Shown here: positions 1 through 7,340 of the stretch, piece by piece
Numbering within the stretch: position 1 is the first letter of the stretch
Layout: each line of letters begins with the position of its first letter
DNA from: an uncultured Nocardiaceae bacterium
GTDB lineage: Bacteria; Actinomycetota; Actinomycetes; Mycobacteriales; Mycobacteriaceae
Assembly (NCBI GenBank): GCA_936936565.1
Contig: CAKZIX010000176.1
Location: 1 to 28,975 of the forward strand
DNA length: 28,975 bases
Direction of reading: 5' to 3'
Made by a program: the position numbers and the translations under genes
The notes under the pieces: model-generated
What the model saw: only the letters and a program-made list of their open reading frames with translations
What the model was told of the DNA's origin: nothing
Databases searched by the model: none

Positions 1-23
1 CGGTCTTCCCTCGTCGCTCGCTC

Positions 24-163
24 GCTGCGCTCGCATTGCTCCTCAGTCCAGACCGCGCGACGCGCGCGAACCCGGTGGCTGGATTGCGGTGGCTGGATTG
101 CTGCGCCACTCGGTGGCTGGATGCTGCGCTCGCGTCGCTTCTGAGCCGAGACCGGGCGACGCG
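24..163. repeat. Imperfect direct repeats in the spacer upstream of ceoB
   Basis: A 41-bp segment at 24-64 recurs at 123-163 with about 34 of 41 bases identical. Between them a 14-bp unit, CGGTGGCTGGATTG, stands twice in tandem (73-86 and 87-100), with a third, slightly altered copy at 111-124. No convincing gene lies in 1-270: the reading frames there are short and look like nothing known. The run TCGCTCGCTGCGCTC near position 20 also occurs almost unchanged in the msrB-aftC spacer near 17665, so it is probably a dispersed intergenic sequence of this genome. Function unknown. Confidence 0.6.
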
Positions 164-270
164 CTGACCTACGCGCCGAAGGATTGCGCGGTTGTGCTCG
201 GGCGTGTTGGTGCGGGGTGGGGTACGTTGCTGGGCGGCAACGAATCGTCCCCGAAATCGAGGTGCCTGCG

Positions 271-936
271 TTGTATGTCGTTGTGATGGGGTGCGGGCGT
301 GTCGGCGCCGCGCTCGCGAGCGCGCTGCAACGCATCGGGCACGACGTTGCAGTGATCGATCGCGACGAGAGCGCGTTCCTGCGGCTGGGCATCGATTTCG
401 CCGGCCTCAAGGTGGTCGGCATGGGGTTCGACCGCGACGTACTCGTCAAGGCGGGCATCGAGCGGGCGGACGCGTTCGCGGCCGTGTCCTCGGGCGACAA
501 CTCGAACATCATCTCCGCGCGAGTCGCGCGCGAGACGTTCGGCGTGGAGAAGGTGGTCGCGCGCATCTACGACGCCAAGCGTGCGGCGGTCTACGAGCGG
601 CTCGGCATCCCGACGGTCGCCACGGTGCCCTGGACCACCGACCGCTTCCTCACCGCGATCACCCACGACGGCGAGATCGCCAAATGGCGCGACCCGACGG
701 GCGTGGTCGCCGTCGCACCGCTGAACCTGCACGACGAGTGGGCCGGGCACACCGTCCGGGAACTGCAGGAAATCACCAAGGCGCGGGTCGCGTTCATCAT
801 CCGATTCGGTGACGGTGTGCTGCCGGAGAGCCGCACGGTGCTGCAAGCCGACGACCTGGTCTACATCGCTGCGGTCGCCGGTACGGTCGGCGAGGCCGTC
901 GCGCTGGCCGGAAATCCACCACCCGCAGAGAGCTGA
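271..936 (+). CDS. ceoB: TrkA-type potassium uptake regulatory protein CeoB
   Basis: Cytoplasmic NAD-binding (RCK/KTN) subunit that gates a Trk/Ktr potassium channel. Residues 1-30 hold the Rossmann start VVVMGCGRVGA (GxGxxG) and the acidic end of the second strand (VIDRDE). The central part (FDRDVLVKAGIERADAFAAVSSGDNSN) is typical of TrkA-N, and the C-terminal 80 residues fit a TrkA-C domain. The length, 221 aa, matches actinobacterial CeoB of about 225 aa. I start at TTG 271 because GAGG at 259-262 stands 8 nt upstream and translation from there begins directly with the first Rossmann strand; GTG 262 is the alternative. ceoC follows after 4 nt, so the two are co-transcribed and the proteins probably work together. 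Confidence 0.93.
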   Translation: MYVVVMGCGRVGAALASALQRIGHDVAVIDRDESAFLRLGIDFAGLKVVGMGFDRDVLVKAGIERADAFAAVSSGDNSNIISARVARETFGVEKVVARIYDAKRAAVYERLGIPTVATVPWTTDRFLTAITHDGEIAKWRDPTGVVAVAPLNLHDEWAGHTVRELQEITKARVAFIIRFGDGVLPESRTVLQADDLVYIAAVAGTVGEAVALAGNPPPAES

Positions 937-940
937 GCTG

Positions 941-1597
941 ATGAGAGTCGCAATTGCCGGCGCCGGCGCCGTGGGACGGTCGATCGCGCGAGAACTCATC
1001 CGCGGCGACCACGAGGTGATGCTGGTCGAACGTCAGCTCACGCACGTCGACCCGGACGCCATCCCGCAGGCCAAATGGGTGCACGCCGACGCCTGCGAGC
1101 TGTCGTTGCTCGAGCAGGCGCAACTGCAGACCTACGACGTGGTGATCGCCGCCACCGGCGACGACAAGGTGAACCTGGTCCTGAGCCTGCTGGCGAAAAC
1201 CGAGTTCGCGGTGCGCCGCGTGGTGGCGCGGGTGAACGATCCGCGCAACGAATGGCTCTTCGACGGCAGCTGGGGTGTCGACGTCGCCGTGTCCACGCCG
1301 CGCATCCTCGCCTCGCTGGTCGAGGAAGCGGTGTCGGTGGGGGACCTGGTGCGGCTGATCACGCTGCGCCAGGGCCAAGCGAACCTGGTGGAGATCACGC
1401 TGCCCGCCAACACGGCGCTGGCCGGCAAACCGGTGCGCAAGATGGCGCTGCCGCGCGACACCGCGCTGGTCACGATCCTGCGCGGCGGCCGGGTGATCGT
1501 GCCGCAGCCCGACGATCCGCTCGAAGGCGGCGACGAACTGCTGTTCGTGGCGGCCGGCGAGGCCGAGGACGAGCTGCGCCGGGCGGTCGGACTGTAG
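941..1597 (+). CDS. ceoC: TrkA-type potassium uptake regulatory protein CeoC
   Basis: Second RCK/KTN subunit, paralogous to the preceding gene; together they would sense NAD(H)/ATP state and control potassium uptake. The N-terminus MRVAIAGAGAVGRSIA contains GxGxxG. MLVERQ marks the end of strand 2, and AATGDDKVNLVLSLLAKTEF is the usual TrkA-N core. The C-terminal part (VEITLPANTALAGKPVRKMALPRDTALVTILRGGRVIVPQPDDPLEGGDELLFVA) is a clear TrkA-C domain. The 218-aa length is normal. ATG 941 lies 4 nt after the ceoB stop, with purine-rich GAGAGCTGAG in front serving as ribosome binding site. No Trk/Ktr membrane subunit is present in this window, so the channel partner must be elsewhere. Confidence 0.94.
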   Translation: MRVAIAGAGAVGRSIARELIRGDHEVMLVERQLTHVDPDAIPQAKWVHADACELSLLEQAQLQTYDVVIAATGDDKVNLVLSLLAKTEFAVRRVVARVNDPRNEWLFDGSWGVDVAVSTPRILASLVEEAVSVGDLVRLITLRQGQANLVEITLPANTALAGKPVRKMALPRDTALVTILRGGRVIVPQPDDPLEGGDELLFVAAGEAEDELRRAVGL

Positions 1598-1606
1598 ATT
1601 CACGTT

Positions 1607-1972
1607 GTGACGCAACCGATTTTCGATCGAGACGAGCAGCTGGAACAGATTCAGAGCGGGCTGCTGCAGGGCGAGGAAATCATCGCCGTATACGACTGCA
1701 TCGGCATCGGTACCGGCTTCGTAGCGGTCACCAGCATGCGAGTCATCTTGCAGGACAAGAGTTTTGTCGGGAACAAGGTGGCGATCACCTCGATTCCGTA
1801 CTCCGGGATCAGGTCGGTGTCGGTACTCAGCAACAAGAGCTGGGCCGGTGCGTTCTTCTCCGGCGGCAGCATCGCGATCGATTCCGGCGGCAAGATGTAC
1901 ACCGCCGATTTCCGCGGCGCGGAGAAGTCCCGCCACATTCACGACGTGATTCTGTGGAACATCACGCGCTGA
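1607..1972 (+). CDS. Small bacterial PH-domain protein
   Basis: A 121-aa soluble protein made almost entirely of one beta-rich domain: IIAVYDCIGIGTGFVAVTSMRVILQDKSFVGNKVAITSIPYSGIRSVSV, then alternating strands and a final helix (SRHIHDVILWNIT). This pattern (a strand carrying R-x-hydrophobic, then a short loop, then the I-P-Y-S-x-I strand) is what I know from bacterial PH domains (bPH). There is no signal peptide or membrane segment. Start is GTG 1607, 9 nt after the ceoC stop, so it may be read through from ceoBC. Its last 11 bases overlap the 3' end of the convergent glutaminase gene. The biological role of such single-domain bPH proteins is not known to me. Confidence 0.75.
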   Translation: MTQPIFDRDEQLEQIQSGLLQGEEIIAVYDCIGIGTGFVAVTSMRVILQDKSFVGNKVAITSIPYSGIRSVSVLSNKSWAGAFFSGGSIAIDSGGKMYTADFRGAEKSRHIHDVILWNITR

Positions 1973-3791
1973 ACGCGCGCGGGCGCAACGCCCGGATCGC
2001 CGCCTCCATCTGCGCGTAGGCGCCGGCCGCAACCCGTTCCAGCAGAGCCGATTTCAGCTCCGGTGCCTGCGCCGACAACTCGGCGAAGCGGTCCGGCCCG
2101 AGCAGTGCGACGGTCACCTCGGTGTCGGCGACGATGTCGCCGAGATAGTTGCGCGCGATGAGCAGCGTCATCTCACCGAACGACATGCCCGGCGACAACG
2201 TCGCCATCCGGTTGCCGTCGACGCTGGTGGAAACCTGCCCGCGCAGGATCAGGAAGATGCCCGCAGCGGGTGTGCCCTGGCGCGCGATCATCGCACCGGT
2301 GCTGTACGTCCGCCGTTCGAGATCGGGCTCCAGCCGCCGCAGCTGCGCCGGCGTGAGCCTCGCGAGCAGTGGATGATCTTTCAGCGCAACGGCTTTCGGC
2401 TGCCGGTCGACAAGGCAGAATTTGTCGAGAATGACTTCCTCGGCCCATTGCGATGCGGTTTCCACGGAATCGAACACGTGCTCGGCGCGGGTGCGTTCGC
2501 GCCGCGCGCCGTCGTCGCCGATGCTGCCGTCGCCGAGGGCTCGGTGCGGATCGATCACCGCCGTGCGGCACCCGCGCGCAGTGAAGTCGGCGCACAGGTC
2601 GGCCAACATCCGAGTGGCCACAGCCCCCACCTCGTCGACTCCGCGCAAGTCGAGTACCAGGGCGTCGAGGTCACGCGCGACCGCGCGGACCACCGATTCG
2701 GCGCCCGCGAACAGCAGGTCCCCGTGCAGCTCGTAGATGCGCGCGCGGTGCCCGAACTGCTCCAGCGCCACCTGTTCGGCCCCGTTGCGGCGCAGCCGCG
2801 AGGGGGCCTGCGCGATATCGTAGGTGGCGCGGATCGCCGAGCGCCCGGCCCGCGTGACGTGCAGAAAGTGCAGTTCCAGCAGCCGCGACAGTTCGCGGCA
2901 GGCGCGCACGCCGCGCACGCTGTTGCCGTGCGCGTCCAGCCGTGGCGAGTACACCGCGATCCCGAGCTGGCCCGGCAGCACCGCCAGAATCCCGCCGCCC
3001 ACCCCGCTTTTCGCGGGCAGCCCGACTCGGGCCACCCAGTCACCGGAACCGTCGTACATCCCGCAGGTCGTCATCACCGCGAGCACCTGCTCGACGAGGG
3101 CGGGCGCCAGGGCCCGTTCGCGGGTGATCGGGTTGCGGCCGTTGTTGGCCAGCGTGGCGGCCATCACGGCCAGGTCGCGGCAGGTCACCCGCAGCGAGCA
3201 TTGCCGAAAATAGGCGTCGACGACATCGAGCGCGGCGTCGTCGATGATGCCCGACGAGCGCAACAGGTAGGCGATCGCGCGGTTGCGGTCGCCGGTGCGG
3301 GCTTCGGAGGCGTAGACGGATTCGTCGAGACTGAGCGCGCGCCCGGCATAGCGGGCGAAGCAGTCGCGGATCCGTGCGAACCGATCGCCGGCGACCAGGC
3401 TGGTGGCGGTGATCGCGCCGGCGTTGATCATCGGATTGCGCGGGCGGGAGGTGACCGGGTCCAGGCTGATCTCGTTGAACGGCTCGCCGGAGGGTTCCAC
3501 ATCGATCTTGTCGAGCACCGCCGCGCGGCCCCGGTCGGCCAGCGCGAGCCCGTACACGAACGGCTTGCTGATCGATTGGATCGTGAATTCGGTTGCTGCG
3601 TCACCGGTTTCGTAGACATAACCGTCGCTGGTGGCGATGCACAGCGCGAAGCCCTCCGGATCCACCTGCGCCAACTCGGGGATGTAGTCGGCCAGCGCAC
3701 CGTCGTGATCGGCGCGGCAGCGCGCCGCCACCTCGGCGATGATCGCGTCGACGACGTTGCCCACTCGCTCATCGGCCACCTGTGAATCCAA
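1962..3791 (-). CDS. glsA: Glutaminase A fused to STAS and cyclic-nucleotide-binding-like domains
   Basis: Hydrolyses L-glutamine to glutamate and ammonia in the cytoplasm. Residues 1-310 are a serine-dependent glutaminase: the S-x-x-K motif is S73-I-S-K76, followed by N123 in NPMINAGA, E163/N170, Y194 and Y246, and the GLPAKSGVGGGI loop near 258-269. Residues about 340-440 form a STAS domain (LVLDLRGVDEVGAVATRML). Residues about 475-600 form a cNMP-binding fold (YSTGAMIARQGTPAAGIFLILRGQV, then FGE at 538-540). Simple glutaminases are about 310 aa, so half the protein is regulatory. The STAS loop lacks the usual phosphorylatable Ser, and the cNMP fold lacks the usual phosphate-binding Arg about 10 residues after FGE. 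The first possible codon is TTG 3791; GTG 3779, with TTGGA 7 nt upstream, may be the true start (605 aa). Confidence 0.92.
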   Translation of the reverse strand: MDSQVADERVGNVVDAIIAEVAARCRADHDGALADYIPELAQVDPEGFALCIATSDGYVYETGDAATEFTIQSISKPFVYGLALADRGRAAVLDKIDVEPSGEPFNEISLDPVTSRPRNPMINAGAITATSLVAGDRFARIRDCFARYAGRALSLDESVYASEARTGDRNRAIAYLLRSSGIIDDAALDVVDAYFRQCSLRVTCRDLAVMAATLANNGRNPITRERALAPALVEQVLAVMTTCGMYDGSGDWVARVGLPAKSGVGGGILAVLPGQLGIAVYSPRLDAHGNSVRGVRACRELSRLLELHFLHVTRAGRSAIRATYDIAQAPSRLRRNGAEQVALEQFGHRARIYELHGDLLFAGAESVVRAVARDLDALVLDLRGVDEVGAVATRMLADLCADFTARGCRTAVIDPHRALGDGSIGDDGARRERTRAEHVFDSVETASQWAEEVILDKFCLVDRQPKAVALKDHPLLARLTPAQLRRLEPDLERRTYSTGAMIARQGTPAAGIFLILRGQVSTSVDGNRMATLSPGMSFGEMTLLIARNYLGDIVADTEVTVALLGPDRFAELSAQAPELKSALLERVAAGAYAQMEAAIRALRPRAFSA

Positions 3792-3803
3792 CCACGTGGC
3801 GGC

Positions 3804-3827
3804 ACGCTACGGATTTCTCCGTAGACT
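3804..3827. promoter_or_regulatory. Palindrome between divergent glutaminase and dxs promoters
   Basis: The 18-bp inverted repeat CTACGGATTTCTCCGTAG (3807-3824; 7-bp arms, 4-nt centre) sits in the divergent spacer. A plus-strand -10-like TAGACT (3822-3827) overlaps its right arm and would serve dxs. A minus-strand -10-like TAGCGT (3804-3809) overlaps its left arm and would serve the glutaminase gene. A protein bound here would cover both promoters. The symmetry resembles TetR-family operators, but I do not recognise the specific motif; operator function is inferred. Confidence 0.5.
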
Positions 3828-3881
3828 GTTCGATACGCATTCGCCACAGCGCAAAGTAGTCGTTGGAGGGAGAGATTTCGG

Positions 3882-5801
3882 TTGGGTGTGCTTTCCCGGA
3901 TCAACGATCCCCGTGATCTGCGTGCGCTGTCACTCGGCGAAACGATCGAGCTGGCGGGCGAGATTCGCGACTTCCTCATCGAGAAGGTGTCCAAGACCGG
4001 CGGCCACCTCGGCCCGAACCTCGGCGTCGTGGAGCTCACGCTCGCGCTGCACCGGATCTTCGAATCGCCCGAGGACGCCATCGTGTGGGACACCGGGCAT
4101 CAGTCCTACGTCCACAAGATCGTCACCGGCCGCCGGGAGCAGTTCGATTCACTGCGCAAGCAGGGCGGGCTGTCGGGGTACCCGAGCCGAGCCGAGAGCG
4201 AGCACGACTGGGTGGAGTCGTCGCATGCGTCGGCGGCCCTGTCCTACGCCGACGGGCTGGCCAAGGCGTTCGAACTCACCGGTCAGAAGCGGACGGTCGT
4301 CGCCGTGGTCGGCGATGGCGCGCTCACCGGCGGCATGTGCTGGGAGGCGCTGAACAACATCGCCGCGGCCAAGCACCGCTCGATCGTGATGGTCGTCAAC
4401 GACAATGGCCGCTCCTACGCACCCACCATCGGCGGGCTCGCCGAAAACCTGGCGGCGCTGCGCCTGCAGCCGCAGTACGAGCGCGCACTGGACACCACCA
4501 AGCGGCTCGTGCAGCGGCTGCCGTTCGTGGGCCGCACCGCGTACTCGATCCTGCACGGGGTGAAGGCCGGAGTGAAGGATGCCGTCAGTCCGCAGGCGAT
4601 GTTCACCGATCTGGGAATCAAATACCTCGGCCCGGTCGACGGACACAGCCAGCAGGCCATGGAGGCGGCGCTGCGGCGGGCCAAGGATTTCGGCGGTCCG
4701 GTGATCGTGCACGCCGTCACGCGCAAGGGTATGGGCTACGAGCACGCCGAGAACCACGTCGCCGATCAGATGCACGCCTGCGGGCCGATCGACCCGCTCA
4801 CGGGCCGCGCAATCAAGGTGTCCCCGCCGGACTGGACGTCGGTGTTCTCCACCGAATTGATCGCGCAGGCCGAGCGCCGCTCGGACGTCGTCGCCATCAC
4901 CGCGGCGATGCCCGGCCCCACCGGACTGGCCGCATTCGGGAACCGGTTCCCGGACCGGATGTTCGATGTCGGCATCGCCGAGCAGCACGCCGTCACCTCC
5001 GCTGCGGGTCTGGCGCTGGGTGGGCTGCACCCGGTGGTCGCCATCTATTCGACGTTCCTCAACCGTGCCTTCGACCAACTGCTCATGGACGTCGCGTTGC
5101 TGAAGCTGCCGGTCACCGTGGTGCTGGACCGCGCCGGCATCACCGGCAACGACGGCGCCAGCCACAACGGCATGTGGGACCTGTCGGTGCTCGGCATCGT
5201 GCCGGGCATCCGGGTGGCCGCACCGCGTGATGCGGCCACGCTGCGCGAGGAACTCGGCGAAGCGCTCGCCGTCACCGACGGCCCCACCGTGCTGCGTTTC
5301 CCGAAGGGCGCCGTACCCGAATCGATCTCGGCGGTCGAACGGATCGACGGCGTGGACGTGCTGCGGATGCCGCAGCCCCGCCGCGGCGATGTGCTGCTCG
5401 TCGCGGTCGGCCCGTTCGCGGCGCTCGCGCTGGACACCGCGGATCGGCTCGAACAGCAGGGCATTTCGGCCGCCGTGGTGGATCCGCGCTGGGTGTTGCC
5501 CACGCCGGAGGCGCTGCCGAAGCTTGCCGAAGATTTCCGGATGGTCGTCACCATCGAGGACGGCGGCCTGCACGGCGGCATCGGGTCGGCGGTGTCGGCG
5601 GCGCTGCGCACCGCGGGCATCGACGTCGTGTGCCGGGATCTCGGGGTGCCCCAACAGTTCCTGGACCACGCCTCGCGTGACGAAGTGCTCGCCGAGATCG
5701 GCCTCACCGCACAGGACGTGTCCCGCCAGATCACCGGCTGGGTCGCGCGCCTGGATGTCGCGGAGCCCGCACCCGCGCGGACGGCCCACGAGGGCGCCTG
5801 A
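3882..5801 (+). CDS. dxs: 1-deoxy-D-xylulose-5-phosphate synthase
   Basis: Condenses pyruvate and glyceraldehyde 3-phosphate into DXP, the thiamine-diphosphate-dependent first step of the MEP isoprenoid pathway. The ThDP/Mg motif is GDGALTGGMCWEALNNIA ending in NDN. The TKT-like middle domain carries the catalytic Glu in DVGIAEQHAVTSAAGLA and the TFLNRAFDQ segment. The C-terminal domain reads VAVGPFAALALDTADRL and VDPRWVLP. The length, 639 aa, and close similarity to mycobacterial Dxs along the whole chain make this secure. I start at TTG 3882 (MGVLSRI) because GGAGGGAGAG (3865-3874) stands 7 nt upstream; GTG 3888 is the alternative. The last codons and the stop fall in a tandemly repeated DNA stretch, and the extreme C-terminus (PAPARTAHEGA) looks unconserved. 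Confidence 0.97.
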   Translation: MGVLSRINDPRDLRALSLGETIELAGEIRDFLIEKVSKTGGHLGPNLGVVELTLALHRIFESPEDAIVWDTGHQSYVHKIVTGRREQFDSLRKQGGLSGYPSRAESEHDWVESSHASAALSYADGLAKAFELTGQKRTVVAVVGDGALTGGMCWEALNNIAAAKHRSIVMVVNDNGRSYAPTIGGLAENLAALRLQPQYERALDTTKRLVQRLPFVGRTAYSILHGVKAGVKDAVSPQAMFTDLGIKYLGPVDGHSQQAMEAALRRAKDFGGPVIVHAVTRKGMGYEHAENHVADQMHACGPIDPLTGRAIKVSPPDWTSVFSTELIAQAERRSDVVAITAAMPGPTGLAAFGNRFPDRMFDVGIAEQHAVTSAAGLALGGLHPVVAIYSTFLNRAFDQLLMDVALLKLPVTVVLDRAGITGNDGASHNGMWDLSVLGIVPGIRVAAPRDAATLREELGEALAVTDGPTVLRFPKGAVPESISAVERIDGVDVLRMPQPRRGDVLLVAVGPFAALALDTADRLEQQGISAAVVDPRWVLPTPEALPKLAEDFRMVVTIEDGGLHGGIGSAVSAALRTAGIDVVCRDLGVPQQFLDHASRDEVLAEIGLTAQDVSRQITGWVARLDVAEPAPARTAHEGA

Positions 5802-5930
5802 CTCGGGCCCCCGCCCCCCGACGAGGCCGCGTGAGCCGGTCACCTCGCTCCCGACAGGTCCCACGACGAGGCCGCGTGAGTCGGTTGCCCCGCGCCCGGC
5901 AGGTCCCCACGACGAGGTCGCGTGATTCGG
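5788..5930. repeat. Tandem repeat of about 45 bp beginning in the 3' end of dxs
   Basis: The core CGACGAGGCCGCGTGAG begins at 5819 and 5864, and a slightly changed copy (CGACGAGGTCGCGTGAT) begins at 5910, giving periods of 45 and 46 bp. The intervening segments also align: each copy has C-rich sequence ending in (A/G)CAGGTCCC. A degenerate first core, ACGAGGGCGCCTGACTCGG, starts at 5788 and contains the dxs stop codon. The rest of 5931-6002 holds no gene or clear hairpin that I can see. Confidence 0.7.
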
Positions 5931-6002
5931 CTTTGCGAGGTGATGGTTACGTACGAAATCTGGGCGATCTCCATGCGTATCCATCAGCTCGACGTGAGCC
6001 GC

Positions 6003-6048
6003 GGGCGGGCGCGGGCGCCGCGGGCCGCGGGCGGGCGGCGGGCGGGGG
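6003..6048 (+). other. G-rich tract with quadruplex potential between convergent genes
   Basis: Eight runs of three or more G, separated by short C/G linkers, occur on the plus strand in 46 bp. The tract ends 2 bp before the RNase D stop codon. It fits the general pattern for intramolecular G-quadruplexes, but equally could fold into GC hairpins (GCCGCGGGCC and similar). It lies where dxs read-through and the RNase D transcript meet, so a termination role is possible but only inferred. Confidence 0.4.
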
Positions 6049-6050
6049 CG

Positions 6051-7322
6051 TCAGCTGTCGGGGTTGGGGTCGGGGTCGGTTGAGACCGCTGTGGCGAGGG
6101 CGTCGGCGAGGCGCGGGACCGCGAGGGCGCGCTGCCAGTTCCGGGCGCCGCCGGCGGCGAGATAGGCATCTACGGCGGCGGCGGGGTCGTTGCCGTCCGG
6201 CTGGTAGCCGTCCCAGCACAGTCGGCGCACCAGATCGGGGGACAGCAGGTTCTCGACGGGCACGTCGACCTCTTCGGCGAGCGCGACCATCGCCGCCCGC
6301 GCTGCCGTGAAGCGCTGCGCGGCTTCGGGATTGCGCCGCGCCCAGCGATTCGGCGGGGGCGGTCCGGTGTGCGGCTGAGTGAGTGGGGGCAGCTCCTCGT
6401 CGGGGAGCGCGCGCGCCGTGGACAGCGCGCTCAGCCAGGTGTCGGCCATGCGGCGCTGGCGGGGTCCGCTGAATACCGGGAGCGCGCGCAGCGCCTCGGC
6501 GTTCTTCGGGTCCGCGGCCGCCGCTGCGACGATCGCCGAATCCGGCAGCACCCGGCCGGGCGCCACGTCGCGCCGCTGCGCGATGTCGTCGCGGGCCTGC
6601 CACAGTGCGCGCACCGCGGCGAGCTGGCGCGGCTTGCGCAACGTGTGTATCTGCGAGGTGCGCCGCCACCGGTCCGGGCGCGGCGCCGGTGCCGGCTTGC
6701 CGCGCTCGTATTCGAATTCCTCTGTGGCCCAATCGGTTTTGCCCTGTTCCTCGAGCACCGTCGCCACTGCGTCGGCAAGCTCGATCAGCAGTTCCACGTC
6801 GAGCGCGGCGTAGTTGAGCCAGGAGTCCGGTAGCGGGCGCGTCGACCAGTCCGCGGCGCCGTGCCCCTTGGTGAGCGCGTAGCCGAGCAGATCTTCGATC
6901 ATCGCGGCCAAGCCCACCCGCTCGAATCCGGCCAGGCGCCCCGCCAGTTCGGTGTCGAACAGCCGGGCGGGCCGCAGTCCGATGTCGGCCAGGCCGGGCA
7001 GGTCCTGATCGGCGGAGTGCAGCACCCACTCGAGCGGATTGATCACCTCCGCGAGCGGTGCCAGCTCGTCGGCCACCGGGATCGGATCGATAAGCACGGT
7101 GCCGGCCCCGGTGCGGCGCAGCTGGATCAGGTACGCGCGCTGTGCATACCGGAAGCCGGACGCGCGCTCGGCGTCGACGGCGAGCCGGCCGTGACCGGCG
7201 GCCAGCAGCTCCGCGGCGGCACGCACGCCGTCTGCGGTGTCGACCACCGGCGGTACTCCCGACGCGGGGGCGAGCAGCGGCACGGCGGTGCTGACTGCTT
7301 CGCTCGCGCTGGTCTCCGACAT
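6051..7322 (-). CDS. rnd: Ribonuclease D-type 3'-5' exonuclease with HRDC domain
   Basis: DEDD-family exoribonuclease that trims RNA 3' ends. The first catalytic pair is D50/E52 in LAVDAERASGFRY. The second block contains D107 in LHSADQDLPGL, followed by FDTELAGRLAGFERVGLA. The last is Y171-x3-D175 in LNYAALDVELL, the DEDDy signature. Residues about 205-290 (KPRQLAAVRALWQARDDIAQRRDVAPGRVLPDSAI) are an HRDC domain, and further helical sequence follows. The length, 423 aa, agrees with actinobacterial homologues near 430. ATG 7322 is 18 bp after the WS/DGAT stop, so it can be co-transcribed. A possible own -10, TAAAGT, lies 8 nt before the ATG (7331-7336, minus strand). The gene converges on dxs. 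Confidence 0.93.
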   Translation of the reverse strand: MSETSASEAVSTAVPLLAPASGVPPVVDTADGVRAAAELLAAGHGRLAVDAERASGFRYAQRAYLIQLRRTGAGTVLIDPIPVADELAPLAEVINPLEWVLHSADQDLPGLADIGLRPARLFDTELAGRLAGFERVGLAAMIEDLLGYALTKGHGAADWSTRPLPDSWLNYAALDVELLIELADAVATVLEEQGKTDWATEEFEYERGKPAPAPRPDRWRRTSQIHTLRKPRQLAAVRALWQARDDIAQRRDVAPGRVLPDSAIVAAAAADPKNAEALRALPVFSGPRQRRMADTWLSALSTARALPDEELPPLTQPHTGPPPPNRWARRNPEAAQRFTAARAAMVALAEEVDVPVENLLSPDLVRRLCWDGYQPDGNDPAAAVDAYLAAGGARNWQRALAVPRLADALATAVSTDPDPNPDS

Positions 7323-7340
7323 AACCTATGACTTTACGGG

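Noticed and set aside
169..999. Long open frame on the minus strand across ceoB
   Set aside because: It is antisense to a clear TrkA protein, rich in Arg/Asp low-complexity sequence, and matches nothing known; high GC keeps shadow frames open.
3538..3560. Broken or separate STAS/cNMP gene instead of a fusion
   Set aside because: The frame is continuous from the glutaminase through STAS to the cNMP-like domain without stops or a ribosome binding site at the junctions.
5788..5930. CRISPR or att-site array after dxs
   Set aside because: The copies are tandem and the intervening sequence is also repeated, so there are no unique spacers; no integrase is near.
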